A DNA stretch of 64,000 nucleotides from an uncultured Tateyamaria sp. (GCF_947494755.1 NZ_CANLVZ010000004.1:186001-250000), one strand, 5' to 3'; positions 1-9,908 are shown, counted from the first letter of the stretch. The notes: generated by a model from the letters alone, not told the origin. Translations and numbers: made by a program.

Positions 1-1151
1 GTCCACCCTTCGATGCCCACACGCATTTCCTGATCGCCGATTTCAAGCACCACGGCGGGGCGCCAGACGCCGTTCAGATCGACGTCACGCGCAACCGGCA
101 GATTGGCGAGCACCTCGGCCCAGTCCTCGAGCTGCTCCGCTTCGATCTTGCGCCCTGTGCCGCGCCAGACCCCGCGCCCGCGATCAAACAGTTCCAGCTG
201 CGTGCGCATGGCACGCGCCGCGACGGGCTGCATTTCGGCGTCGATCGTGGCGCGCACGGTGTAGCCGCCGGTAAAGAACTCGCCTTCGCCGAAATCTTCG
301 CTCAACTGGCGGCGGATTTCGTCGGTGAAGTAGTCGCGCGGCGGCAACTCGCCCTTGAAGCTCTCGAAATCGCCATTCTGGACCGAACGCAGCGGCATCT
401 GCACCTCTGAGCCGTATTCCGCCTCGTCGAGATACCCATTTTCCATCATTTCCTTGAGCACGAAGTTGCGGCGCGCCAGCAGGCGTTCCTTGCGGCGCAC
501 CGGATGGTAGTCGGAGGGCGCCTTGGGCAGGGACGCAAGAAAGGCGGCCTCGTGTGGTTTGAGTTCGCTCAGCGTCTTGTTGAAATAGGTCTGGCTTGCC
601 GCGGCCACGCCATAGGAGTTCTGACCCAGAAAGATCTCGTTGAGGTATAGTTCGAGGATCTTTTCCTTGCTCATCGCCTCCTCGACGCGGGCGGCGAGGA
701 TGATTTCCTTGATCTTGCGTTCGGCCTGGCGGTCGCCCGACAGCAAGAAGTTCTTCATCACCTGCTGCGTGATGGTCGAAGCCCCGCGCACGTCGCGCCC
801 GCGCGAGCGGATGGCGTCATAGGCGGCCGAGCCAATGCCGCGCAGATCATAGCCGTCATGGGTGTAGAAATTCTTGTCCTCGGCGCTGATGAACGCCTGT
901 TTGACCAGTGGCGGGATCGTGTCGGCGGGCGCAAACAGCCGGCGTTCCTGCGCGAACTCGTCGATGATCTGCCCTTCGCCGGAATAGATGCGGCTGATGG
1001 TAGCGGGTTGATACTGCGCCAGCGACTCGTGGCTGGGCAGGTCACGCCCATACATCCAGAAGATCGCACCAACAGACAGCGCAACCATCGCGATGCCCAT
1101 CGTAATCGTTGTGAATATCCCACCAAAGAAGGAAAGAATGAACCGAAACAT
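1..1151 (-). CDS. mrcA: Penicillin-binding protein 1A, N-terminal part (cut by window edge)
   Basis: Bifunctional peptidoglycan glycosyltransferase/transpeptidase of the inner membrane. About 383 N-terminal residues are visible; the gene runs off the left edge, so the transpeptidase active site is outside. A membrane anchor spans about residues 5-33. The GT51 domain follows with the EDKNFYTHDG motif (catalytic Glu91) and RGASTITQQ near 123-131. ATG at 1151 gives the usual short cytoplasmic start. The amidase gene amiC lies 113 bp upstream on the same strand, so the two probably form a cell-wall operon. The family call is firm; the gene name could equally be written ponA. Confidence 0.95.
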   Translation of the reverse strand, partial: MFRFILSFFGGIFTTITMGIAMVALSVGAIFWMYGRDLPSHESLAQYQPATISRIYSGEGQIIDEFAQERRLFAPADTIPPLVKQAFISAEDKNFYTHDGYDLRGIGSAAYDAIRSRGRDVRGASTITQQVMKNFLLSGDRQAERKIKEIILAARVEEAMSKEKILELYLNEIFLGQNSYGVAAASQTYFNKTLSELKPHEAAFLASLPKAPSDYHPVRRKERLLARRNFVLKEMMENGYLDEAEYGSEVQMPLRSVQNGDFESFKGELPPRDYFTDEIRRQLSEDFGEGEFFTGGYTVRATIDAEMQPVAARAMRTQLELFDRGRGVWRGTGRKIEAEQLEDWAEVLANLPVARDVDLNGVWRPAVVLEIGDQEMRVGIEGW

Positions 1152-1264
1152 GACCGCCCGCACCTGATTGCCAAAGGTTGCTTTGAGGCTTTGGTATACG
1201 CCACCTCGCAGGGAGGGTCAAAACACAACTCGGGCGCTATGTCGCTGACGTGATCGCCTTGGCC

Positions 1265-2473
1265 TTACTGACGGATCAGCGGTTGCAGCGCCAGATCATC
1301 GTCCCGCCATTGCAGGATACCTGCCGCAAGCGCCTCGACCATGACCGCGCGCCAGACCGGGTCGCGCAGGTTGGCCAGATCACGTTCGTCCGACAGGAAC
1401 CCCACCTCGACCAGAACCGACGGGATGTCGGCGCTTTTGAGGACGGAAAACCCCGCCTCACGACGCGGGCGCCGATTCATCGGCCCACCCGCCGTGTCCA
1501 TCGCCTCGATCAAGGCGGTGGCGAGCGTGTCGGTGCGCGGCATGGTTTCGGTGCGCGCCAGATCCATTAGAACCGTGGCCACCTCATCATCCGTGCCGGA
1601 CAGGTCTACCCCCGCCAGAATGTCAGCCCGATCATGTTGGGCAGCAAGTTGGGCCGAAGCTTCATCGCTCGCCTGATCCGACAGTGTATAAACTGTGGCC
1701 CCCCGCGCGCGCCCTTGGCTAAGCGCATCCGCATGAAGCGACAAAAACGCATCTGCACCCACCTGATGGGCCAGCGCAACCCGCCCCGGCAGCGACACGA
1801 ACACGTCGGTATCGCGCGTCATCACCACCTCGATATCGCCCGATCGGCGCAGCACATCGCGCAAGGCCAGCCCGATCCCCAGCATCAGGTCCTTTTCAGT
1901 GGTGGTGTCGCGCACGGCACCGGGATCAACCCCGCCATGGCCCGGATCAATCACCAGCACAAAGCTGTCCTCGGCGACCTGCGGCGGCGCGGCCGCCTGT
2001 ATCCCCCAATCTGGATCAATCGCGCGCGTGGTGGCGGCGGCAAAAGCCTCGGCATCGGCCTCTGTCATCTCGATCCGCAGGGTCGCCCGGCCCGATGCCG
2101 TGTCCACCGGCATTTCGATCTCGCGCGGCACCATGGGGGCGGACAGGTCAGCCACCAGCCGCGACCAGCCCGGCTTGAACGTGCCAAAGCGGATGTCATC
2201 CACCCGCTCGGTTCCGCCCAGAAGGGCGTCGGCCCGCAACCCCTGAAAATCGACCTCGCGGAAATCCACGACAAGGCGCGCGGGCTCATCCAGCACAAAC
2301 ACGCGGAAGGGCACGCCCTGGCTCAGCGACAGGGTCAGGGTCGTGGTGTCGAACCAGCCGTCCTCAATGCCGCTTTGCGCGCTCTCCACACGGGCCAGCC
2401 CCGACAGGTCTTGAGCCGTGGCCGCGCAAAGCCCCACCGCCCACATCAATATGCCAAAGAGGATCGCCCGCAT
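1265..2473 (-). CDS. amiC: N-acetylmuramoyl-L-alanine amidase with AMIN domain
   Basis: Periplasmic zinc amidase that cuts the bond between peptide and glycan in peptidoglycan, mostly during daughter-cell separation. The 402-residue product has a signal peptide ending at about residue 21, an AMIN domain at about 25-140 that targets it to the septum, and an Amidase_3 domain from about 172. Zinc-site motifs are VIDPGHGGVDPGA (His179), SLHADA and VEVGFLSDERD. GTG and ATG lie next to each other at the start; the ATG at 2473 has the better spacing to AAGGG. It lies downstream of the aminotransferase gene and upstream of the PBP1A gene. Confidence 0.95.
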   Translation of the reverse strand: MRAILFGILMWAVGLCAATAQDLSGLARVESAQSGIEDGWFDTTTLTLSLSQGVPFRVFVLDEPARLVVDFREVDFQGLRADALLGGTERVDDIRFGTFKPGWSRLVADLSAPMVPREIEMPVDTASGRATLRIEMTEADAEAFAAATTRAIDPDWGIQAAAPPQVAEDSFVLVIDPGHGGVDPGAVRDTTTEKDLMLGIGLALRDVLRRSGDIEVVMTRDTDVFVSLPGRVALAHQVGADAFLSLHADALSQGRARGATVYTLSDQASDEASAQLAAQHDRADILAGVDLSGTDDEVATVLMDLARTETMPRTDTLATALIEAMDTAGGPMNRRPRREAGFSVLKSADIPSVLVEVGFLSDERDLANLRDPVWRAVMVEALAAGILQWRDDDLALQPLIRQ

Positions 2474-2527
2474 CACCCTGCCCTTTTTTCGCGACCCTAG
2501 CCCAAGCGGGCGCGCTCGGGAATCCCC

Positions 2528-3673
2528 CTATCGTCGCGCCGCCATGAATTTGGTCAGACGCTCCAGCCCGTCGGCAATGTCGCGCGTGCTGCGCGCATAG
2601 GAAAAGCGCAAGGTGCGGTGGCCGCGCACGGGATCGAAATCAAGGCCGGGCGTGACGGCCACCCCGGCCTGATCCAGAATTTCGGCGGCGAAGGCGCGGG
2701 CATCATCGGTGAAGGCCGACACATCGGCATAGACATAGAACGCCCCGTCGGGCGGTGCGATATCGGTGAATCCGGCCGCGGCCAGCCCCTCAAGCATCAG
2801 GGTGCGGTTGGCGCGGTAGACGTCCATGTTGGCCTCCAACTCAGGCGTCGCATCCATCGCGGCCAAAGCGGCGACCTGGCTGGCATGGGGCGCGCAGATG
2901 AACATGTTCTGGGCAATGCGTTCGACCACGCGCACGTGGTCTTCGGGCACAACCATCCAGCCCACCCGCCAGCCGGTCATGGAAAAATACTTGGAAAACG
3001 AGTTGATCACATAAACATCGTCGCTGATTTCCAGCGCGCTGACGGCTTTGGCCTCATACTCGATGCCGTGGTAGATTTCGTCACTGATGAAGCTGGCACC
3101 GAGGTCCTGCGTCGCGGTGATCAGGTCGGACATGGCGGGGCGATCCAGCATCGTGCCAGTGGGGTTGGCGGGGGATGCGACAAGCAGTCCGGCGAGATCC
3201 AGGCCGGCAACGTCACTTGGGACGGGCTGAAACCGGTTTTCGGGCGCGGTTGGCAGATCAACGGGGGTGAAGCCCAACCCCTTTAGAATCTGGCGATAGC
3301 TGGGATAGCCCGGCGCGCCGATACCGACCCGGTCGCCACTGTCAAACAAGGCGTTGAACGCCAGAATGAACCCACCCGAGGCACCCGGCGTGATGATCAC
3401 CCGGTCAGGATTGAGATCGACACCGTACCACTCGCCATAAAGACGCGCGATGCGAGCGCGCAACTCGGGCAGCCCGAGGGCGACGGTATAGCCCAAGGGA
3501 CCTGCCTCCATCGCCCTTTCAAGTGCGCGGATCGCCACCTGGGGTGCGCCGGTTCCGGGCTGGCCGACTTCCATGTGGATAATGTGGCGTCCCCCCGCCT
3601 CGGCGGCGCGCGCGGCCTCCATCACGTCCATCACAATAAAAGGATCGACGTCGCTGCGTCTTGAGGTTCGCAT
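2528..3673 (-). CDS. Class I/II pyridoxal-phosphate aminotransferase
   Basis: Fold-type I aminotransferase of the aspartate aminotransferase superfamily; the substrate cannot be told from sequence. Visible motifs are SPANPTG (168-174), SDEIYHG with Asp198, and NSFSKYFSMTGWRVGW, where Lys228 should bind PLP. The frame is open to 3697, but ATG at 3673 is preceded by AGGAG at good spacing and avoids overlap with the divergent protease gene, so it is preferred (381 aa). It is followed after 54 bp by amiC on the same strand. It may be a general amino-acid aminotransferase rather than a pathway-specific one. Confidence 0.9.
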   Translation of the reverse strand: MRTSRRSDVDPFIVMDVMEAARAAEAGGRHIIHMEVGQPGTGAPQVAIRALERAMEAGPLGYTVALGLPELRARIARLYGEWYGVDLNPDRVIITPGASGGFILAFNALFDSGDRVGIGAPGYPSYRQILKGLGFTPVDLPTAPENRFQPVPSDVAGLDLAGLLVASPANPTGTMLDRPAMSDLITATQDLGASFISDEIYHGIEYEAKAVSALEISDDVYVINSFSKYFSMTGWRVGWMVVPEDHVRVVERIAQNMFICAPHASQVAALAAMDATPELEANMDVYRANRTLMLEGLAAAGFTDIAPPDGAFYVYADVSAFTDDARAFAAEILDQAGVAVTPGLDFDPVRGHRTLRFSYARSTRDIADGLERLTKFMAARR

Positions 3674-3695
3674 GGGCTCTCCTATGATCGGGTTC

Positions 3696-5030
3696 ATGAC
3701 CTTTCATACTGCGACGCGCATCGCGTCAATCCTGATGCTGATCTTTGCGCTGGCGCTGCCTGCGCGGGCGGTGACATTGTTGCGGGATGCGGACCTGGAA
3801 TATGCGTTGGCGCAGGTGGCCACGCCCGTGCTCAAGGCGGCGGGGCTGAGTGCGGCGCGCACCAAGATTCTGGTGGTGGATGACGGATCGCTCAACGCCT
3901 TTGTGGTGAGCAACGATGCGATTTATATCCATTCCGGTCTGATCGGGCGGATGACGAACGCGGCGATGCTGCAAGCGGTGATCGCCCATGAGGCCGCGCA
4001 TATCGCCAACGGGCATATCACGCGGCGGCTGACCAATATCGGGAATGCGCGCACAGTGGCCGGGCTTGGTACGGCGCTGGCGGTCATTGCCGCCGCTGCC
4101 GGTGCGGGCGAAGGGGCAACGGTGCTGGCGCTTGGATCACAAAGTGCGGCGCAACGCGCCTTTCTGCGCCACACCCGCGCCGAAGAAAGTGCGGCCGACC
4201 AATCTGGTGCGCGTTATTTGCGCAGCGCCGGGGTGCCTTTGTCGGGGATGCTTGATGTGTTCCGCCTGTTCCGGGGGCAAGAGGCCCTGTCAGAAAGCCG
4301 TCAGGCCCCCTACGTGCGCTCGCACCCGCTGAGCCGGGACCGCTTGCGCGCCATCGAAGGGTTCGCTGCCGCCTATGGTGAAAGCAGCGGCGACACCTCG
4401 ACCTCCGATTACTGGTTTGCCCGCGCCAAGGGCAAGTTGACCGCCTATCAGCGCAAGCCAAGCTGGACACTGAACCGGTTGGGCGAGACCGGGTATCGCG
4501 ACGTGGCACTGATGCGCGAAGCGGTGGCCCGGCATGGAAATTCGCAGACCAAACAGGCCCTCGGTGCCATTGACAAGGCCATTGCCCTGCGCCCGCAGGA
4601 TCCGTTTCTCTATGATCTCAAAGGGCAGATACTGATGGAAACCCGCCAGTTTGCCGCCGCGGCCAACATCACGGGCCGCGCTGTGCAATTGCGTCCGCGC
4701 GACGGGCTGTTGCAGGCCAGCCACGGGCGTGCCCTGTTGGCCAGCGGCAACACCACCGCCGCGCTTGGCGCGCTCGAACGGGCGCGTACGATTGATTTTC
4801 GCGACGGGTCCATGTTGCGCGACCTTTCCGTCGCCTATGCCAAAACCGGTCAGCGTGGCATGGCCTCGCTGATTACCGCCGAACGCTATGCCTTGCGCGG
4901 CCGTCTTGAGGACGCAGGCATTCACGCCAAACGCGCCACCGGCCTGCTGCCGGAAGGATCTGGCCCTTGGCAACGGGCGCATGATGTGCTCCTTGCCTCG
5001 GACCGCGCTGCCAAAAAGAAACGGAGATAA
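3696..5030 (+). CDS. Exported M48 family metalloprotease with TPR repeats (BepA-like)
   Basis: Predicted periplasmic zinc protease involved in outer-membrane protein quality control, by analogy with BepA/YfgC. Residues 1-25 form a signal peptide ending in PARA. The M48 zinc motif HEAAH is at 98-102 and the third ligand motif E163-SAA-D167 follows. The C-terminal half (about 280-440) looks like tetratricopeptide repeats. An in-frame ATG lies upstream at 3684, but ATG at 3696 begins directly at the signal peptide. It is divergent from the aminotransferase gene and followed after 5 bp by a DsbA-like gene, a sensible envelope-maintenance pair. Confidence 0.92.
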   Translation: MTFHTATRIASILMLIFALALPARAVTLLRDADLEYALAQVATPVLKAAGLSAARTKILVVDDGSLNAFVVSNDAIYIHSGLIGRMTNAAMLQAVIAHEAAHIANGHITRRLTNIGNARTVAGLGTALAVIAAAAGAGEGATVLALGSQSAAQRAFLRHTRAEESAADQSGARYLRSAGVPLSGMLDVFRLFRGQEALSESRQAPYVRSHPLSRDRLRAIEGFAAAYGESSGDTSTSDYWFARAKGKLTAYQRKPSWTLNRLGETGYRDVALMREAVARHGNSQTKQALGAIDKAIALRPQDPFLYDLKGQILMETRQFAAAANITGRAVQLRPRDGLLQASHGRALLASGNTTAALGALERARTIDFRDGSMLRDLSVAYAKTGQRGMASLITAERYALRGRLEDAGIHAKRATGLLPEGSGPWQRAHDVLLASDRAAKKKRR

Positions 5031-5035
5031 CCCCC

Positions 5036-5779
5036 ATGTTTCGTATGTTTGCCCCTGCTGCCCTCGTCGCGGCGCTCGCCCTGCCCGCCGCCGCCCTTGA
5101 TCTGAGCAACATGACCGAAGAGGAGCGCGCCAACTTTCGCGAGGAAATCCGCGCCTATCTGCTGGAGAATCCGCAGATCATCATGGAGGCCGTCGCCGTT
5201 CTGGAAGAGCGTCAGCAAGCCGAGCAGGCCCAAGCCGATCTGAACCTTGTGGCGAACAATACCGAGGCCCTTTTCAACGACGGCTACAGCTATGTGGGCG
5301 GTAACCCGGATGGGGACATCACGATGGTCGAGTTCCTCGATTACCGCTGTGGATTTTGCAAACGCGCCCACACCGAAGTAGCCAAGATGCTGGAAACCGA
5401 CGGCAATATCCGTCTGATCGTCAAGGAATTCCCGATTCTGGGAGAGCAATCTCTGCTGGCGTCCCGTTTTGCGGTGGCGACCAAGCAGGTTGCGGGTGAC
5501 GAAGCCTACAAAGGGTTGACGGACGCGCTGATGACGATGACCGGCGACGTCACCCTGCGCAGCTTGCGCCGGATGGCCTCGACCTTTGGTCTGGATGCCG
5601 ATGCGATCGAGGCGCGGATGGACAGTGATGAGGTGACCGAAGAGATCGCCCAAACCCACGCGCTGGCGCAGCGCTTGCAGATCACCGGCACGCCCACATT
5701 CGTTTTGCAGGACGAGCTGTTGCGGGGATTTTTGCCTTACGACGAGATGATGGCGCTGGTGGATGAAAAGCGCCGGTGA
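5036..5779 (+). CDS. Periplasmic DsbA-family thiol:disulfide protein (Com1/ScsC type)
   Basis: Thioredoxin-fold oxidoreductase or disulfide isomerase for the periplasm. The 247-residue product has a signal peptide ending at about residue 20, then a charged helical stalk (about 25-80) of the kind that oligomerises ScsC/Com1 proteins, then the thioredoxin fold with CGFC (Cys105, Cys108) and a TGTPTF loop holding the cis-proline. It follows the M48 protease gene by 5 bp and is probably cotranscribed. Whether it acts as an oxidase or isomerase cannot be decided here. Confidence 0.92.
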   Translation: MFRMFAPAALVAALALPAAALDLSNMTEEERANFREEIRAYLLENPQIIMEAVAVLEERQQAEQAQADLNLVANNTEALFNDGYSYVGGNPDGDITMVEFLDYRCGFCKRAHTEVAKMLETDGNIRLIVKEFPILGEQSLLASRFAVATKQVAGDEAYKGLTDALMTMTGDVTLRSLRRMASTFGLDADAIEARMDSDEVTEEIAQTHALAQRLQITGTPTFVLQDELLRGFLPYDEMMALVDEKRR

Positions 5780-5795
5780 GAGCGTCGTGACTTAG

Positions 5796-5871
5796 GGTCG
5801 CCGCGCTGGCGCTGCGGCGACCGACCGGGGGCCAGCCCCCGGACCCCCGCGGTTTATTTGGCGAAATGAAG
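5796..5871 (+). repeat. Double-hairpin intergenic repeat between convergent genes
   Basis: Perfect hairpin 5796-5822 (arms GGTCGCCGC/GCGGCGACC), then a second at 5825-5842 (arms CCGGGGG/CCCCCGG), then a 19-base tail at 5853-5871 (TTTATTTGGCGAAATGAAG). The same tail recurs inside the GTA cluster at 61666-61684 on the opposite strand. There is no long U tract, so it is not a classic terminator, but it sits between convergent dsbA-like and ispG genes and could end transcription from both sides. It resembles GC-rich intergenic repeats of roseobacters (from memory). Confidence 0.7.
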
Positions 5872-5882
5872 AGGGATCGCGA

Positions 5883-7016
5883 CTATTCAGCGGCGTGTGG
5901 TTCTGCTTTGGCAACCGCGTCAAGTTCAGCCGCTTTCTTTTCCACCTGTTCGACGATGTGATCGACCATGCTGGCATTGTCCTGTTTGTGGCTTTGCTTA
6001 CCCGCCAGATACACCATGCCGTGCCCGGCACCCCCGCCGGTGAAACCCACATCCGTCATCAACGCCTCGCCGGGGCCGTTGACCACGCAGCCGATGATGC
6101 TGAGGCTCATCGGGGTCTTGATGTGGGCGAGCCGTTCTTCGAGTCTCTCGACCGTCTTGATCACGTCGAACCCCTGCCGCGCGCAGGAGGGGCACGAGAT
6201 AATGTTCACACCGCGGTGGCGCAGCCCTAGGGATTTGAGGATTTCATAGCCCACCTTCACCTCTTCGACCGGATCGGCGGAGAGGCTGACGCGGATCGTG
6301 TCACCGATCCCCATCCAGAGCAGTTGGCCAAGCCCGATGGCGGATTTAATGGTGCCCGAGGTCAGACCGCCGGCTTCGGTGATGCCGAGGTGAATGGGCG
6401 CATCCGTGGCTTCGGCCAATTGCTGATAGGCGGCAGCAGCCATGAAGACGTCGGAGGCCTTGCAGCTGATCTTGAACTCGTGAAAGTCGTTATCCTGCAG
6501 GATCTTGATGTGATCGAGACCGGACTCGACCATCGCATCGGGCGTTGGTTCGCCATATTTGTCGAGCAGGTGTTTTTCGAGGCTGCCTGCATTCACCCCG
6601 ATGCGGATCGAACAGTTGTGATCGCGCGCGGCCTTGATGACCTCGCGCACCCGTTTTTCATCGCCGATATTGCCCGGATTGATGCGCAGGCAGGCGGCGC
6701 CCGCCTCAGCTGCCTCGATCCCGCGTTTGTAGTGGAAATGGATGTCAGCGACGAGCGGCACCGGACTTTCGCGCACGATCTCTTTCATGGCGATGCCCGA
6801 GTCCTGATCCGGCACCGAGACCCGCACGATATCCGCTCCCGCCTCGGCAGCGGCCTGCACCTGCGCGATGGTCGCGCGGGCATCCGTCGTCAGTGTGTTG
6901 GTCATGGTCTGCACCGTGATCGGCGCGTCGCCCCCGACAGGCACGTTGCCCACCATGATCTGACGGCTTTTGCGCCGATAGATATTGCGCCACGGACGGA
7001 TGTGGTTCAGCGACAT
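5883..7016 (-). CDS. ispG: 4-hydroxy-3-methylbut-2-enyl-diphosphate synthase
   Basis: Penultimate enzyme of the MEP isoprenoid pathway; reduces MEcPP to HMBPP with a [4Fe-4S] cluster. Product 377 aa. Cluster ligands are Cys275 and Cys278 in SCPSC and Cys310 in [12 protein letters not shown], with Glu317 after the NGPG loop, matching the bacterial pattern. The frame is open to a TTG at 7043, but ATG at 7016 has AGAGG eight bases upstream and gives the standard N terminus. The rodZ-like gene ends 80 bp upstream on the same strand. Confidence 0.97.
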   Translation of the reverse strand: MSLNHIRPWRNIYRRKSRQIMVGNVPVGGDAPITVQTMTNTLTTDARATIAQVQAAAEAGADIVRVSVPDQDSGIAMKEIVRESPVPLVADIHFHYKRGIEAAEAGAACLRINPGNIGDEKRVREVIKAARDHNCSIRIGVNAGSLEKHLLDKYGEPTPDAMVESGLDHIKILQDNDFHEFKISCKASDVFMAAAAYQQLAEATDAPIHLGITEAGGLTSGTIKSAIGLGQLLWMGIGDTIRVSLSADPVEEVKVGYEILKSLGLRHRGVNIISCPSCARQGFDVIKTVERLEERLAHIKTPMSLSIIGCVVNGPGEALMTDVGFTGGGAGHGMVYLAGKQSHKQDNASMVDHIVEQVEKKAAELDAVAKAEPHAAE

Positions 7017-7096
7017 GTCAGCGACCTCTGAAAAAGGGGACAATTGTCAATCAAGATAGACAGTTGCGCCCGGCCCGGCAATGGGGTGCGGTACGC

Positions 7097-8323
7097 TTAT
7101 TCGCCCGCGTCAGGCAGGGCGGCGGCCTGCGCCTCAGCGTAGCGGACAAGGCCCTGATCGGTGTTCACATCCACCGGCAGATAGGTTTCCTGAAGGCCTG
7201 CGATTTCAAGCGGCAGGTTGGAGGTGACCGAACCGGTCTCACCCACGGGGCCGTAGAACTTGTCGTTCATCGCAAAATAGATCGCGCCACTTTCGCCGGT
7301 GCGCAATGTCGGGGCCTCTTCGGTCAGGGGAGCCTCCCACGTGTCGCCGGCCTGCATCGTGGCCTCGTAAATCACCGTGCCGTCCGCGGCGCGCACACGC
7401 ACCCAGGAGGGACGCACAGCAACCATCGTCAAGGCCGGCGCGCTGTCTTCGACAACCTGCGGGATCGGCGCGCCTATGATGGTATCGGCCTCGGCCAGGG
7501 CCGGCGCGACGCCCTCGGCAATCACGCGGTCACCGCGAGGGGCCGCAAAGTTGCCGAGATCGCGCGGATCCAGCGTTGCAATCGGGCCGTCGCGGGCGAC
7601 AAGCACGGGCACATCCAATGCCTGAGGCCGGTAGAGACGGTCAAGCGCGTCGGCGCGGGGTGTCTGAATGCTGGGACCAGCGGCAATGTCCGTGCCTTCA
7701 GGGGCCAGCGGGGTCGCCCCGGTCAGTGGGTCCAGATCCGAGAGCACCACGGGGGTCTGATCCACCGGGGCCACCTGCACGCGCTGCACTTCCTGCAGCA
7801 CCGAATAACCGCCAAAGCCGATGCCGCCAATCAAGGCCAGCAAGACCAAGGACGAGCCGATGGCCCGCGGTTCGATACGTGACCAGATCGCTTCGCCCGC
7901 AGGGGTGAAGGGGGTCGCGGGGGCTGCAAAGATATCGGTGCCGGGGCCACGGCCAAGCCGTTCCTCGCGGGTCGGCTTCTTGACGACGGAGGCCTCGGCG
8001 GACATGCCGTGGGCGACCGAGAACCCGCTTTCGAGGCAGAAGCCCGCAAAAGCACGGTCGGGGTCCATATTAAGGTAACGCGCGTAGGAGCGCACATAGC
8101 CTGCAATAAAGCCGGGGGTATCAAAGGCATCGGGGTCGCAGGCTTCGATCGCGGCAATATAGCTTGCCTTGATCCGCAATTCGCGCTGCACATCCAACAG
8201 GGATTTACCGAGCGTCGCCCGCTCGCCGCGCATAATGTCGCCCAAACGCAATTCGAAGTCGTCGAACCCCTTTTGCTCGACCACCTCGGCTGTATCGCTG
8301 CTGTCGGATTTACGCCCGATCAT
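7097..8323 (-). CDS. RodZ-like helix-turn-helix membrane protein (DUF4115)
   Basis: Cytoplasmic HTH_25 (Xre-like) domain, one transmembrane segment and a periplasmic DUF4115 domain, the architecture of the MreB-binding shape protein RodZ. The HTH lies in about the first 100 residues (GERATLGKSLLDVQRELRI onward), the membrane helix is VLLALIGGIGFGGYSV, and the C-terminal domain includes PSWVRVRAADGTVIYE. The long Pro/Ala/Asp-rich linker is typical of alphaproteobacteria. ATG at 8323 (408 aa) follows an AGGGG; a GTG at 8365 would add 14 residues and cannot be excluded. It precedes ispG. Confidence 0.85.
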   Translation of the reverse strand: MIGRKSDSSDTAEVVEQKGFDDFELRLGDIMRGERATLGKSLLDVQRELRIKASYIAAIEACDPDAFDTPGFIAGYVRSYARYLNMDPDRAFAGFCLESGFSVAHGMSAEASVVKKPTREERLGRGPGTDIFAAPATPFTPAGEAIWSRIEPRAIGSSLVLLALIGGIGFGGYSVLQEVQRVQVAPVDQTPVVLSDLDPLTGATPLAPEGTDIAAGPSIQTPRADALDRLYRPQALDVPVLVARDGPIATLDPRDLGNFAAPRGDRVIAEGVAPALAEADTIIGAPIPQVVEDSAPALTMVAVRPSWVRVRAADGTVIYEATMQAGDTWEAPLTEEAPTLRTGESGAIYFAMNDKFYGPVGETGSVTSNLPLEIAGLQETYLPVDVNTDQGLVRYAEAQAAALPDAGE

Positions 8324-8435
8324 GCCCCATGCCCCTGCTTTCACGTGTTCACGAACCAGTCCCACTTGATTCGCTTCACCGCTGTTGTTGAACAGACGCT
8401 AACATATCGCAACGCCAATTGCGAATTTTAGTGAG

Positions 8436-9659
8436 TTACCCCGCGCTCTCGGCGCGATTTAGCGCACAATGAGACCACAAATTGTCCATCGCGTTGACCA
8501 GCGCGTCAATCTCGCCGGGACCGTGCACAGGCGATGGCGTAAAGCGCAGCCGTTCAGTGCCGCGCGGCACCGTGGGGAAGTTGATGGGCTGGACATAAAT
8601 GCCGTGATCTTCCAACAGCATATCGCTCAACATCTTGGTGTGGACTGGATTGCCGACCATCACTGGAACGATGTGGCTGCCATGGTCAATAATCGGCAGG
8701 CCCATCCCCTTAAGCCGCAGCTTGAGTGCCTTGGCCTGCGCCTGATGATCGGCGCGCAAATTTTCTGCCGTCTTCAAAAACGCGACCGAGGCCGCCGCAC
8801 CAGCGGCAACGGCCGGGGGCAAGGATGTTGTAAAGATGAAGCCCGGCGCGTAAGACCTTATGGCATCACACATCTTGGCAGTTGCGGTGATATAGCCACC
8901 CATCACCCCATAAGCCTTGGCCAATGTGCCGTTGATGATGTCGATGCGGTGCATCAGCCCGTCCCGTTCGGCCACACCGGCCCCGCGCGGGCCGTACATA
9001 CCCACCGCGTGGACCTCGTCGATATAGGTCAGCGCGCCAAATTCATCCGCCAGATCACAAATCTCGGCGATGGGGCCGAAATCACCGTCCATGGAGTAGA
9101 TCGATTCGAAGGCGATCAGCTTGGGCGCATCCGGATCATCGGCAGCCAGCAATTCGCGCAGGTGATCGACGTCATTGTGGCGGAACACACGCTTGGCCCC
9201 GCCATTGCGGCGCACCCCTTCGATCATCGAGGCATGGTTCAACGCATCAGAGTAAATAATGAGGCCTGGGAACAGCTTGGGCAACGTACTTAATGTCGCA
9301 TCATTGGCGATATAGGCACTGGTAAACAGCAGCGCTGCCTCTTTGGCATGCAAATCCGCAAGTTCGGCCTCAAGCCGCTTGTGATACACGGTGGTGCCCG
9401 AAATGTTGCGCGTGCCGCCCGATCCGGCCCCTGTTGCATCAATCGCGTCGTGCATGGCCTGCAACACAACCGGATTTTGCCCCATGCCGAGATAGTCGTT
9501 GCCGCACCACACCGTGATCGGTTTCTGCGTTCCATCTTCGCGGGTCCACATCGCGTGGGGGAACTGACCTTTTTGCCGCTCGACATCGATAAAGGTGCGA
9601 TAGCGCCCTTCGTCATGCAGGCGTTGCAGGGCGGTGTCCAATTTGGCGGTATAGTCCAC
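8436..9659 (-). CDS. hemA: 5-aminolevulinate synthase
   Basis: Condenses glycine and succinyl-CoA to 5-aminolevulinate, the first step of tetrapyrrole synthesis by the C4 (Shemin) route used by alphaproteobacteria. With GTG at 9659 as start (GGAG six bases upstream) the protein has 407 residues and its PLP residues fall at Asp214 (TYIDEVH) and Lys248 (NGTLAKAYG), the same numbers as in the R. capsulatus enzyme. The ATG at 9671 lacks a ribosome-binding site. The upstream region holds an FNR-type box (9824-9837), consistent with oxygen control of haem synthesis. Confidence 0.97.
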   Translation of the reverse strand: MDYTAKLDTALQRLHDEGRYRTFIDVERQKGQFPHAMWTREDGTQKPITVWCGNDYLGMGQNPVVLQAMHDAIDATGAGSGGTRNISGTTVYHKRLEAELADLHAKEAALLFTSAYIANDATLSTLPKLFPGLIIYSDALNHASMIEGVRRNGGAKRVFRHNDVDHLRELLAADDPDAPKLIAFESIYSMDGDFGPIAEICDLADEFGALTYIDEVHAVGMYGPRGAGVAERDGLMHRIDIINGTLAKAYGVMGGYITATAKMCDAIRSYAPGFIFTTSLPPAVAAGAAASVAFLKTAENLRADHQAQAKALKLRLKGMGLPIIDHGSHIVPVMVGNPVHTKMLSDMLLEDHGIYVQPINFPTVPRGTERLRFTPSPVHGPGEIDALVNAMDNLWSHCALNRAESAG

Positions 9660-9823
9660 GCGTGGCTCCATATTGGTCTTTGGCCGGTGCGGTACAGCGC
9701 ACCTGACGCGATTGTTTAGAATGAATATAGACTGCGGAATGCACCTTCAATGCTAATCAAAAGGGCGTCATGTCGCAGGTCCGGTATTCCCCACCCGTCT
9801 GACAGGACCGTCTCCGCGTGACC

Positions 9824-9837
9824 TTGATGCAGATCAA
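9824..9837. promoter_or_regulatory. FNR/FnrL-type binding site
   Basis: TTGATGCAGATCAA is a perfect TTGAT-N4-ATCAA palindrome. It lies 165 bp upstream of hemA (minus strand) and 72 bp upstream of the M20 peptidase gene (plus strand). FnrL control of hemA is established in Rhodobacter. The site could act on either divergent gene; hemA is the natural target. Confidence 0.75.
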
Positions 9838-9908
9838 TCCCGCCTCTAGACACCCCGGGCGCACGGCGTACTCTGTCCCGACACCTCTCATTTGCCCGGA
9901 GCCTCCCC

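Noticed and set aside
7039-7048. GACAATTGTC palindrome upstream of ispG as a regulator site
   Set aside because: Ten-base palindromes occur by chance at this frequency and no second copy or known motif supports it.
8396-8420. CGCAA/TTGCG inverted repeat between rodZ-like and hemA genes as a terminator
   Set aside because: Five-base stem with a weak AT tail; too short to support as a terminator.
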